From NCBI RefSeq assembly GCF_018343665.1, contig NZ_JAGYPM010000004.1:374343-438342 (forward strand): DNA of 64,000 bases, read 5' to 3'. This DNA is from Cytobacillus citreus. GTDB lineage: Bacteria > Bacillota > Bacilli > Bacillales > Cytobacillaceae. Position numbers and translations under genes: made by a program. Below are positions 1-7,127 of the stretch, piece by piece. The notes beneath the pieces are model-generated. The model saw only the letters and a program-made list of their open reading frames with translations, was not told the DNA's origin and ran no database searches. The stretch's first letter is position 1. Each line of letters begins with the position of its first letter.

Positions 1-171
1 GAACTTCCGAAAATGTATCGGGATCCCTTATTACTATTCTATTATCATCACCAAACATTAATGGAAATTAGCAATACGACCAAATTGCCGATTTCAACAG
101 TAAAAACGCGGATGAAAAGAGCAAAAGATCGGCTTCGTCCAAAGGTAGAAGAACTTGTTGTTAATGTATAA
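1..171 (+). CDS. ECF-type RNA polymerase sigma factor, C-terminal part (partial)
   Basis: The last 56 codons of a gene that starts before the window, open from base 1 to a TAA at 169-171. The peptide has the region 4 layout of ECF sigma factors: an aromatic/His stretch, then a helix-turn-helix (MEISNTTKLPISTVKTRMKR), then basic residues and an acidic tail. Region 4.2 of this family contacts the -35 element. The N-terminal regions and any anti-sigma partner lie outside, so the subgroup cannot be given. The family call is fairly secure; target promoters are unknown. Confidence 0.75.
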   Translation, partial: ELPKMYRDPLLLFYYHHQTLMEISNTTKLPISTVKTRMKRAKDRLRPKVEELVVNV

Positions 172-176
172 AAATA

Positions 177-222
177 AAGAGCAGCCATAACCAAAATGGC
201 TGCTCTTAAAAATGATTACATA
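177..222 (-). terminator. Intrinsic terminator, probably of the leftward thioesterase gene
   Basis: An 11-bp stem AGAGCAGCCAT/ATGGCTGCTCT (178-188 with 196-206). On the minus strand the hairpin is followed by a T-rich run; on the plus strand it is followed mainly by A residues. It therefore suits the leftward thioesterase better than the sigma factor, although it may work both ways. The same hairpin lies beside the decayed thioesterase duplicate at 2993-3030, which supports the assignment. A repeat element now separates it from its gene. Confidence 0.65.
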
Positions 223-234
223 TTTTTATTTATC

Positions 235-508
235 GCAGATTAACGGGCAGTAAGACCCCCTCTTCAAGGTTGCGAGAGAATTAAAGAAACCAAGTAGGGG
301 ATCAACTGCCCGTAAAGGCTTGTAAAATGAACACAGACTAAAAGCGCCACATCGTGTGGCAACGTCTGTGTGACCCACTTCCTGTGGGCCGCAACTAACC
401 ATCAGTGGGGGATGAAAGCCGACTAAGAACGCCACGTCCTGTGGCAACGTCGGCACTAGCACGTCCTGTGCGTCGAAAAACCCCCACTGATGGAAGTTTC
501 ACTTTATC
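235..508 (+). repeat. Structured interspersed repeat, copy 1
   Basis: About 274 bp preceded by TTTATC and ending CTTTATC. In order: an outer stem ACGGGCAGT...ACTGCCCGT enclosing a C-run/G-run stem, hairpin CAGAC/GTCTG with inner GCCACA/TGTGGC, hairpin CCCAC/GTGGG, and a long stem ATCAGTGGGGG/CCCCCACTGAT. The last stem encloses GCCGAC/GTCGGC with inner GCCAC/GTGGC. Copies 2-4 at 25319, 30767 and 41152 have the same orientation. It sits exactly at the 3' end of the thioesterase gene, whose last codons and TGA lie in its right terminus. It encodes no believable protein. Confidence 0.9.
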
Positions 509-1002
509 CCATATGTATTCGCCCTATTTTCACTATCTATTCTTCTTTTTTTTCTGATTTCAGCTCGATCTTTTGCAGAATTGTATAAGCTTTTCTCTTC
601 TTCTGACTCTGGAATGACTGTAGGTACTGGTGTTGGTTTTCCATCTTCTTCAACAGCTACCATTGTTAGAAAGGACATGGCACATACATTGCTTACGCCA
701 GAAAGTAAATTTTCCGCCATCACTTTTACAAAAACCTCCATTGAAGTTCTTCCTGTAAATGTAACAAATGCTTCTAAGCAGACCGCATCTCCCTCATGAA
801 TAGGATGCAGAAAATCTACTGAATCAGTAGAAGCCGTTACAACACTTTTTCTGGCATGTCGCATCGCTGATATCGCCGCTACATCGTCTATGTAAGCCAT
901 TAGCTTTCCCCCAAATAATGTCCCATAAGAATTCGTATCTGGCGGCAGAACGATACTTGTTTTAACGACAAAAGACTCTTTACAATATTTTGATTCTTGC
1001 AT
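499..1002 (-). CDS. Acyl-CoA thioesterase, hotdog fold (YkhA-like)
   Basis: 167 residues. The N-terminal half has the hotdog-fold signature of acyl-CoA hydrolases: NSYGTLFGGKLMAYIDD, followed by a segment with VDFLHP and a conserved beta region. The tail is charged and K/R-rich. Such enzymes hydrolyse acyl-CoA to free acid and CoA in the cytoplasm and usually work as hexamers. The final codons read GGG ATA AAG TGA, and ATAAAGTGA is the right terminus of repeat copy 1, so the insertion replaced the original stop. Joining the flanks without the repeat predicts an ending about three residues longer (YGINKNM). The start follows a GGAGGC ribosome site. Confidence 0.88.
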   Translation of the reverse strand: MQESKYCKESFVVKTSIVLPPDTNSYGTLFGGKLMAYIDDVAAISAMRHARKSVVTASTDSVDFLHPIHEGDAVCLEAFVTFTGRTSMEVFVKVMAENLLSGVSNVCAMSFLTMVAVEEDGKPTPVPTVIPESEEEKSLYNSAKDRAEIRKKRRIDSENRANTYGIK

Positions 1003-1092
1003 ATTTGCCTCCTAAATTTTCTCATATTTGAATTAATCATAACAAAGTAATATTAAAATTAATTAAAGAATTTTTTAAAAATGATAAAAATA

Positions 1093-1121
1093 TTGCAAAA
1101 TGAAATAATTAGGGATACAAT
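1093..1121 (+). promoter_or_regulatory. Sigma-A promoter of the TetR-family gene
   Basis: TTGCAA (1093-1098), 17-bp spacer, TACAAT (1116-1121). Spacing is ideal. A palindromic candidate operator begins five bases downstream, over the expected start of transcription. Confidence 0.7.
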
Positions 1122-1125
1122 TTGA

Positions 1126-1141
1126 TTGACCGGTGTTCAAA
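1126..1141. promoter_or_regulatory. Candidate TetR operator, first copy
   Basis: TTGACCGGTGTTCAAA is an imperfect palindrome (TTGACC-GGT-GTTCAA). Its reverse complement matches 13 of 16 bases of the site at 1847-1862 upstream of the SDR gene. It covers the predicted +1 of the regulator, as expected for autorepression. Binding is inferred. Confidence 0.5.
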
Positions 1142-1157
1142 ACGAAAGGTGATTGAA

Positions 1158-1730
1158 ATGACTCCTAGAAAACTTGCAAAAGATGAATTGACAAAAGATG
1201 CCATTATTGATGTAGCTCGTGATCTGTTTGTAACGGAAGGGTATCGTTCTACTTCAATGAGGAAAATTGCACAAACCCTGAAATGCAGTCACGGTGCCAT
1301 TTACTATCATTTCAAAAATAAAGCAGAGCTATTTTATGAAATAGTAGAAGCGGATTTCAAAAAGCTTGATCAAGAACTAGATGACGTAATGGCTGATATG
1401 GCGTCCTCTAATGATGAAAAAATATTTGCTGTTTTGTATGGCTTTATTAAATTTGGTCTGACTCACCAAAAGCATTATGAAGTGATGTTCTTGATTCGTG
1501 ATGAAGAACTTCAATGCCAAGTTCAAGATAAACCAAATAATAGCTATGAAAAATTTGCTCAGACTATTGCCAGCTTGAGCGCTAAACAGCTTTCGCCAAA
1601 TGAAATTTGGTCTCTATTTATAAGTATGCACGGCTTTGTGTCCCATTATTGCAGATCAGATATAAAATTTGATGATGTGAAGAATCTTGCTTCATCACAT
1701 GCACGCTTTTTAATTAAGGCAATTAAATAA
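1158..1730 (+). CDS. TetR/AcrR-family transcriptional regulator
   Basis: 190 residues from ATG 1158, chosen because AAAGGTGA lies 7 bases before it; an upstream ATG at 1122 has no ribosome site and overlaps the candidate operator. Residues 10-57 form a TetR_N helix-turn-helix (DLFVTEGYRSTSMRKIAQTL, then HGAIYYHFKNKAELF). The C-terminal domain is all-helical and would bind a small ligand that cannot be predicted. The next gene, an SDR protein, carries a similar operator-like sequence, so the two may form a small regulon. The thioesterase upstream diverges from it and may be co-regulated. Confidence 0.9.
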   Translation: MTPRKLAKDELTKDAIIDVARDLFVTEGYRSTSMRKIAQTLKCSHGAIYYHFKNKAELFYEIVEADFKKLDQELDDVMADMASSNDEKIFAVLYGFIKFGLTHQKHYEVMFLIRDEELQCQVQDKPNNSYEKFAQTIASLSAKQLSPNEIWSLFISMHGFVSHYCRSDIKFDDVKNLASSHARFLIKAIK

Positions 1731-1813
1731 ATAAAGAAATGCAAGTGAATTTTTTAGATAGTATAAGAGTTCAACTTGATTAATATACATAATGAATTTT
1801 ATATGCAGATAGG

Positions 1814-1836
1814 ACTTGGCAAACGCCAAGTTTTTA
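1814..1836 (+). terminator. Intrinsic terminator after the TetR gene
   Basis: Stem ACTTGGC/GCCAAGT with a 4-base loop, followed by a T run (1831-1835). Confidence 0.8.
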
Positions 1837-1846
1837 AAAACACATA

Positions 1847-1862
1847 TTTGAACAGTGGTTAA
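1847..1862. promoter_or_regulatory. Candidate TetR operator, second copy
   Basis: TTTGAACAGTGGTTAA matches, as reverse complement, 13 of 16 bases of the element over the TetR promoter at 1126-1141. It lies 27 bases before the SDR start codon. No clear sigma-A promoter could be placed around it. Confidence 0.4.
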
Positions 1863-1888
1863 TTAATTATGAAAAGGAGACAGATTAT

Positions 1889-2842
1889 ATGAAAACTGCC
1901 GCAGTTTTAGGTGCAACAGGTGGAATGGGAAATGCATTAACAGAGGCATTGATTGAAAGGAATATTAAACCGATTGCATTTGCGAGGTCTAAAGAAACCT
2001 TAATCAAAAAGCAATTGGAATGGGGAGTATCAAAGGCAGATATTATGGAAGGAGATGCTTTGAATCAACAGGATGTAGCTCAGGTTGTTTCAAAAGCGGA
2101 CGTCGTTTTTCACACAATGAATATTCCATATCAAGATTGGGAGCCGAATCTCTACACGATACTTTCTAATGTTCTAGATGAATGCCAAGAGCAAAACAAA
2201 CCGTTTATTTACGTAGATAATATTTATTCTTATGGATTACAAAATTCCAGAGTAGCAGAAACAGCTAGGAAAAATCCTCATACCAAAAAGGGAAAACTAA
2301 GACAAAGACTCCTTGATCAAATTGGAAGTTCGAATATTCCCTATATCATTGCTCATTATCCAGATTTTTATGGTCCATATACTGGCAATACCCAATTGCA
2401 TTACACACTTGAACAAATAGTAAATAAAAAGTCCGGAAGATTTGTTGGAAAAACAGATATTCAAAGGGAGTTTATTTATATAAAGGATGGAGCTCGTGCA
2501 TTAGTAGATTTGGCATTGAAGGAAGAGGCATACGGAGAAGTTTGGAATATTCCTGGGGCTGGAACCATTTCAGGAAAGGAGATAGAACGGATTGCGTCTT
2601 CTTACTTGGAAAAGGAAGTCGTATTAAAGCCTGTTCATAAGTGGATGATTCAAGCAATGGGACTATTCAATCCATTTATGAGAGAGTATGTAGAGATGAT
2701 GTATTTAAATGAAACTCCAGTCATTTTAGATGGAAGCAAATATGAAAAACGGATTGGGCCTGTTCCAAAAACGCCATATGAGGAAGGAATTAGAGAAACT
2801 TTAAACTTCATTATGGAAAATAAGAAAGTCTCTTCACAATAA
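1889..2842 (+). CDS. NAD(P)-dependent epimerase/dehydratase-like SDR protein
   Basis: 317 residues preceded by AAAAGGAGACAG. The N terminus has the Rossmann motif GATGGMG (residues 8-14) of extended or atypical short-chain dehydrogenases, and the mid-region has YVDNIYSYG followed by a conserved proline-rich segment (AHYPDFYGP). Family members use NAD(P) to modify sugar nucleotides, or act as redox sensors of NmrA type. The substrate cannot be read from sequence. It follows the TetR gene after a terminator and carries a related operator-like site, which suggests regulation by that protein. Confidence 0.8.
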   Translation: MKTAAVLGATGGMGNALTEALIERNIKPIAFARSKETLIKKQLEWGVSKADIMEGDALNQQDVAQVVSKADVVFHTMNIPYQDWEPNLYTILSNVLDECQEQNKPFIYVDNIYSYGLQNSRVAETARKNPHTKKGKLRQRLLDQIGSSNIPYIIAHYPDFYGPYTGNTQLHYTLEQIVNKKSGRFVGKTDIQREFIYIKDGARALVDLALKEEAYGEVWNIPGAGTISGKEIERIASSYLEKEVVLKPVHKWMIQAMGLFNPFMREYVEMMYLNETPVILDGSKYEKRIGPVPKTPYEEGIRETLNFIMENKKVSSQ

Positions 2843-2992
2843 ATGGCGCTTTTAGCTATTTATAAGGCTTATCACAAAATAAAAACAATTTGAGTATCTA
2901 CTCTCAACCTTGTATAAAAAATGTCGTCGGTTTCCTTTCGCTGCGAGGCTTGCTCTACGAATCCGGTGAAAATTTTATATTAAACAGAAAAG

Positions 2993-3030
2993 AGAGCAGC
3001 CATGAATTCCGATCCAAGATGGCTGCTCTT
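2993..3030 (-). terminator. Relic terminator hairpin beside the decayed thioesterase copy
   Basis: Stem AGAGCAGCCAT/ATGGCTGCTCT, identical to the hairpin at 178-206 but with a different loop. The adjacent bases TTAAAAATGA also match the first copy, showing that the duplicated block covers terminator plus gene end. Confidence 0.6.
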
Positions 3031-3051
3031 AAAAATGAATATTTTGGTAGG

Positions 3052-3202
3052 TTTATTCCATATATCTTCGTTCTATTTTCACTATCTTTTTTTCCTTTTT
3101 TCGAACCTCAGCTCGTTCTTTTGCAGAATTGTAAATGCTTTTCTCTTCTTAGTCTCTGAAATGACTGCGAATACTGGTGTTAGTTTTCCATTTTCTTCAA
3201 CA
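3052..3202 (-). pseudogene. Decayed duplicate of the thioesterase 3' end
   Basis: On the minus strand this stretch aligns with the last ~50 codons of the thioesterase at 499-1002. Read in frame it begins VEENGKLTPV where the intact gene has VEEDGKPTPV, then loses frame through small deletions and meets a TAG. The 5' two thirds of the gene are absent. Unlike the intact locus it has no repeat element between gene end and terminator, so it preserves an apparent empty site (TTTATTCCATAT against TTTATC-repeat-TTTATCCCATAT). The rest of 2843-3443 shows no other coding content. Confidence 0.75.
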
Positions 3203-3443
3203 CTGTGTAAAGTTCATTTTTTGAAAATCTTTCTTAACATAAACGATTAAATGTAAAATCTGTAAATTATATATAAGAATAAGACTATAATTAGATTCTT
3301 GTATAAATCCAAACTCATTACTTTTGAAGGGGACCTTATAGGAGAAAGTATTTAAAATTCAAGGATTAAAGTTTTAATTTTCAAATTTTTCTGTTTTCTT
3401 TGGTAAAATAGATTTGAAGTAAAAATAGATGAGGAGGGAAAGG

Positions 3444-5216
3444 ATGAAAAAGACATGGAAAGCTAGTTTAGCCATTTTATTTAGCGTCCTTCTGATCGTA
3501 GGGACATTCCCTTTTAGCACTCAAGCCAAAGGGAAAAAGCTTGATTACGATCAATATAGCCAGGTTGCAGTTGGAAAGGACGGAATGGTAGCAACGGCTC
3601 ACCCATTAGCATCTGAAATAGGTGCTGATGTACTGAAAAAAGGTGGAAATGCGATTGATGCAGCTGTAGCCATTCAATTTGCACTGAATGTTGTAGAGCC
3701 AATGATGTCAGGAATTGGCGGAGGTGGTTTTATGATGGTTTATGATGGGAAAACAAAGGAAACAACAATCATTAATAGTCGTGAAAGAGCCCCGCGAGGA
3801 GCAACCCCTAATATGTTTTTAGATAAAAACGGAAATCCTATTCCATTTGCAGAGCGTTCGACAGGAGGAACAGCAGTTGGTGTACCTGGAACGTTAAAAG
3901 GGCTGGAAACTGCATTGGAAAAATGGGGAACTCGCCCAATTCAGCAGTTAATAGATCCTGCTATCAAGCTTGCTGATAAAGGCTTTCCGATTGATTCTGT
4001 GTTAGCAGCAGCGATTTCCGATAATAAAGGAACGTTGTCGAAAACAGCAGCAAAAGATATTTTTCTTCCAAACGGAAAACCTTTGCTTGAAGGGGAAATA
4101 CTTGTCCAAAAAGATTTAGCTAAGACCTTTAAACTGATTCGCTCAAAAGGGTCAGATGCCTTTTATAAGGGGCCGGTAGCTGAGGCACTCGCAAGTACTG
4201 TTCAAAAATATGGCGGTTCAATGACTACAGAGGATTTGAATAAATATAAAGTAACGATTGACAAGCCTATTTGGGGCGACTATCAAGGTTATCAGATTGC
4301 TAGTATGCCGCCTCCAAGCTCTGGCGGGGTGTTCCTCCTGCAAATGCTTAAGATATTAGATGATTTTAACCTATCTCAATATCATGTAGGATCATGGCAA
4401 AAATATCATCTTCTTGCGGAGACAATGCATCTTGCATATGCTGACCGCGCTGCATATGCAGGAGATCCAGAGTTTGTTAATGTACCATTGAATGGACTCT
4501 TGCATCCAGATTATATTAAAGAGCGTCAAAAGCTTATTAGCTTAAATAGTGTGAACATGAATCCAACGGCAGGGAACCCGTGGAAATATGAATCAGTAGT
4601 TGCTGCAAATTATGAACAGAAAAAACAGCCAAATGATCGTAAATATGGAGAAACGACTCACTTCTCTGTTACAGACAGATGGGGAAATGTCGTTTCCTAT
4701 ACGACAACCATTGAGCAATTATTTGGTACCGGAATTGTAGTTCCAGGATATGGGATTGTTTTGAATAATGAGTTGACTGACTTTGATGCTGTTCCTGGTG
4801 GAGCAAATGAAGTGCAGCCGAATAAACGTCCTTTAAGCAGTATGACACCTACAATCGTATTCAAGGATGACAAGCCGGTTTTAACTGTTGGTTCTCCAGG
4901 TGGTGCAACGATCATCACATCTGTATTACAAACGATTCTTCATGCAATTGAGTATGATATGGAGCTGAAGGCAGCGGTTGAAGAGCCTAGAATCTACACA
5001 AATAACTTAAACTCTTACCGTTATGAATCAGGTATCTCCAAAGATGTTATCGATAAGCTGAATTCTATGGGTCATAAATTTGGCACAAATCCTGTTACGA
5101 TTGGAAATGTACAAAGTATTTTAATCGATCACAAAAATGGCACGTTCAAAGGAGTGGCAGACTCCAGCCGCAACGGAGCTGCTATTGGAGTGAATTTAAA
5201 AGGGAAGAAGAAATAA
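3444..5216 (+). CDS. ggt: Gamma-glutamyltransferase (secreted proenzyme)
   Basis: 590 residues from ATG 3444, preceded by GAGGAGGGAAAGG; the ATG at 3429 overlaps that site. Residues 1-30 are a signal peptide (basic start, hydrophobic core, then TQAKG). The large-subunit signature AIDAAVAIQFALNVVEP is present. Thr404, in GETTHFSV, is the expected autocleavage site and catalytic nucleophile. PSSGG (about 290) and GSPGGATI (about 485) complete the pocket. The enzyme cleaves glutathione and poly-gamma-glutamate and transfers gamma-glutamyl groups outside the cell. No capsule genes are adjacent. Length and motifs are those of a complete enzyme. Confidence 0.96.
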   Translation: MKKTWKASLAILFSVLLIVGTFPFSTQAKGKKLDYDQYSQVAVGKDGMVATAHPLASEIGADVLKKGGNAIDAAVAIQFALNVVEPMMSGIGGGGFMMVYDGKTKETTIINSRERAPRGATPNMFLDKNGNPIPFAERSTGGTAVGVPGTLKGLETALEKWGTRPIQQLIDPAIKLADKGFPIDSVLAAAISDNKGTLSKTAAKDIFLPNGKPLLEGEILVQKDLAKTFKLIRSKGSDAFYKGPVAEALASTVQKYGGSMTTEDLNKYKVTIDKPIWGDYQGYQIASMPPPSSGGVFLLQMLKILDDFNLSQYHVGSWQKYHLLAETMHLAYADRAAYAGDPEFVNVPLNGLLHPDYIKERQKLISLNSVNMNPTAGNPWKYESVVAANYEQKKQPNDRKYGETTHFSVTDRWGNVVSYTTTIEQLFGTGIVVPGYGIVLNNELTDFDAVPGGANEVQPNKRPLSSMTPTIVFKDDKPVLTVGSPGGATIITSVLQTILHAIEYDMELKAAVEEPRIYTNNLNSYRYESGISKDVIDKLNSMGHKFGTNPVTIGNVQSILIDHKNGTFKGVADSSRNGAAIGVNLKGKKK

Positions 5217-5228
5217 TTGAAGTGGTAA

Positions 5229-5256
5229 GCGCCTCATTACATGGGGCGTTTTTTTG
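5229..5256 (+). terminator. Intrinsic terminator after ggt
   Basis: Short GC stem (CGCC/GGCG, extended by weaker pairs) followed by seven T. Confidence 0.7.
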
Positions 5257-5333
5257 TATGAAAATGAATCAATATTCATTTTCAGGAGGAATGGACTGGC
5301 TTAAGGTGAATTATATAATGGGGGTGAATTTCA

Positions 5334-5777
5334 TTGTTTTTCGTAAATGTGGAAGGTGCATTATTTCGAGGAAATCAATGGTTAATCATTGAGCGAAGTA
5401 AGAAAGAAGAACATGCAGGTGGACAGCTTTCTCTTGTTGGCGGCACAGTTGAGCAGGAAGGTCACTCAACTCATATCTTAGAGCGGACTGTCAAACGAGA
5501 AATTTTCGAAGAGGTTGGTATTCTAGTGAAGGATCATATTCATTATGTAAGAAGTACTTCATTTGTTACTGATAAAGGCATTCATGTCATTGATATTGTT
5601 TTTTTATGTGAATATGAAAGCGGTGAAGCTTTTCGGAAGAGTCCTGATGAGGTAGATGATCTGTTCTGGATGTCAGCAGATGAAATTATTAGCCATGAAA
5701 ACGCGCCGATATGGCTTAAAGAAAGCATTGTGGAAGCAGAAGTATTAAGAAGACGGAAAGAATTGAGGGAGAAATAA
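5334..5777 (+). CDS. Nudix hydrolase
   Basis: 147 residues starting at TTG 5334; an in-frame TGA at 5325 rules out an earlier start, and GGGGGTG precedes it by about 7 bases. The Nudix box is recognisable (GGTVEQE...REIFEEVGI, about residues 38-65) but has roughly five extra residues between the first Glu and the RE pair. The family hydrolyses nucleoside diphosphates linked to another moiety using Mg2+ bound by the RExxEE glutamates; the substrate is not predictable. One base separates it from the SCP2 gene, so the two are probably co-transcribed. Confidence 0.88.
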   Translation: MFFVNVEGALFRGNQWLIIERSKKEEHAGGQLSLVGGTVEQEGHSTHILERTVKREIFEEVGILVKDHIHYVRSTSFVTDKGIHVIDIVFLCEYESGEAFRKSPDEVDDLFWMSADEIISHENAPIWLKESIVEAEVLRRRKELREK

Positions 5778-5778
5778 C

Positions 5779-6105
5779 ATGCCGGTAAAAGAAGAACTAT
5801 TTCAGCTAATCGAAAAAATGAATGCAAATCCTGAACATATCGAGAATGAAAAGGACCGAGTTTTTCAAGTGAATTTAGATGAAAGCGGTCAATTGCAAAT
5901 AGTAATTAAGGACGGGAAAGTGTCGGTAGAGGAAGGCACACTTCACGAATCAGAAGTAACTTTAATTCTTTCAGATAAAAATTTTTCGAAGCTTTTAAAG
6001 GATGACTTGAATACAACAATTGCTTTTATGACTGGTGGTTTGAAGGTAGAAGGAAAAATGGGTCTTGCCTTAAAGCTTCAGGAAATCGTGAAGAAGTATC
6101 AGTAA
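5779..6105 (+). CDS. SCP2 sterol-binding-domain protein
   Basis: 108 residues, one base after the Nudix stop and with GAGGGAGAAAT as ribosome site. The sequence has the SCP2 pattern: beta-rich first half (FQVNLDESGQLQIVIKDG), then LILSDKNFSKLLKDDLN and AFMTGGLKVEGKMGLALKLQEI. Such domains bind fatty acids, acyl-CoA or other lipids in the cytoplasm. The physiological ligand in bacilli is not established. Confidence 0.85.
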   Translation: MPVKEELFQLIEKMNANPEHIENEKDRVFQVNLDESGQLQIVIKDGKVSVEEGTLHESEVTLILSDKNFSKLLKDDLNTTIAFMTGGLKVEGKMGLALKLQEIVKKYQ

Positions 6106-6123
6106 ACAGTTGAAGTAGCAGAA

Positions 6124-6158
6124 ACAAGAGAACTAGGTTTCGTGCCTGGTTCTCTTGT
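6124..6158. terminator. Hairpin between SCP2 gene and inverted-repeat element
   Basis: Stem ACAAGAGAAC/GTTCTCTTGT with an inner GG/CC pair. Only short T runs follow, so it may terminate weakly in either direction. Confidence 0.6.
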
Positions 6159-6163
6159 AATTC

Positions 6164-6429
6164 TTAAATTTAAGGCTGTGTTAAAGCTCAGTGTTGATAA
6201 TGCTATTTTGTTGTTGATTGGAGCGGAAGGCACGAGATCCTCGAAAATGCATTCGCATTTCCTTCGTGCGGTGTTTACTCGGGGAAGATTATTCAACGTC
6301 CTGCGGGAGAAGCGAGTCGAAGGGAGACCCCACAGGAGCGCTCTTCGACGAGGAGGCTTCCGGACCGCCCGCGATCGCTAAGTGCCTGCAGCGGAAATCA
6401 ACAGGGAAGTTTAACATAGCCAAATTTAA
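6164..6429. repeat. MITE-like repeat with terminal inverted repeats, full copy
   Basis: About 266 bp bounded by imperfect inverted repeats (left TTAAATTT..GGCTGTGTTAAA, right TTTAACATAGCC..ATTTAA). The interior is GC-richer than the surroundings and contains GGAGCGGAAGGCACGAG and CTGCAGCGGAAATCAACAG. I recall similar sequences as common interspersed repeats in Bacillus genomes. No transposase is encoded. The right terminus contains the TAA stop codon of the leftward GNAT gene. A shortened relative lies at 56413-56510. Confidence 0.8.
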
Positions 6430-6923
6430 AAAAATAAAACCATATGCTCTTCATCATAATAGGTATCCCCTATTTTCAAAGCTCTTTTTTCCTCAGCATA
6501 TACCTCAAAACCAAAAGATTCATAAAGCTTCTTGGCAGGTTCATTCGTTGCCTCAACGGACAAATATACTTGCTCAACTTCACCAAGTTCTTTTGCTTTT
6601 TCAAGTGCATTAGCTACTAATGTTTTACCGATCCCCATTCTACGCTTTTCAGGTGACACATACATCGCAACAATCATTGCTCGGTGTTTCAATTTGAGCT
6701 TTGTTTCCTTCAGTAGAGTAACAGTTCCTAATAATTCCTCGTTTTCAAAAGCTCCAAATGTGAACGAATTCTCCGATTGAAATCGATTTTTATAAACATC
6801 CTTAGAATAAGCTGCTTCCTCCTCGTAGCTCGAGGCAAAGGCTTCAGGATGTTTCTGTAGAGCCATTAATCTCATATTTCTATAAGCATCGGAATCATTT
6901 GGCGATAAAAGTCTAATATTCAT
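6426..6923 (-). CDS. GNAT-family N-acetyltransferase
   Basis: 165 residues from ATG 6923, which follows GAAGGAGGAGCTT; the ATG five codons earlier lacks a good ribosome site. The acetyl-CoA loop is MYVSPEKRRMGIGKTLVANAL (V/I-x-x-x-x-R-x-x-G-x-G/A type) and the C-terminal part has the usual NEPAKKLYESFGF. It would acetylate an amine using acetyl-CoA; the acceptor is unknown. The gene ends FF-stop with the stop inside the inverted repeat of the adjacent element. Confidence 0.88.
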   Translation of the reverse strand: MNIRLLSPNDSDAYRNMRLMALQKHPEAFASSYEEEAAYSKDVYKNRFQSENSFTFGAFENEELLGTVTLLKETKLKLKHRAMIVAMYVSPEKRRMGIGKTLVANALEKAKELGEVEQVYLSVEATNEPAKKLYESFGFEVYAEEKRALKIGDTYYDEEHMVLFF

Positions 6924-7127
6924 AAGCTCCTCCTTCAATGATTTTTCTCTAATTCTACCATTTTTAAACCAAATTTAAACAAGGTTAATCACAAATTTAA
7001 CCTTTCAATATTTAAATAAAGGAGAATATAGAAGATGAAAACGGATACTTGCTTTTAAAGCCGATTCATAATGGAAATGATAGTTGTAATTAGCCTCTAT
7101 TTTTTTGTTTTGGAGAAGATGATGATA

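Noticed and set aside
226..462. Leftward open frame of 78 codons in repeat copy 1, with similar frames at 25348-25584 and 41147-41407
   Set aside because: These peptides are translations of the repeat stems, lack ribosome sites, and copies differ by changes that preserve base pairing rather than protein.
2890..3250. Rightward frames of 82-89 codons over the decayed thioesterase
   Set aside because: They are antisense to the pseudogene and lack ribosome sites.
6142..6613. Rightward frames across the MITE-like repeat
   Set aside because: They run through a non-coding repeat and then antisense to the GNAT gene; no start signal.
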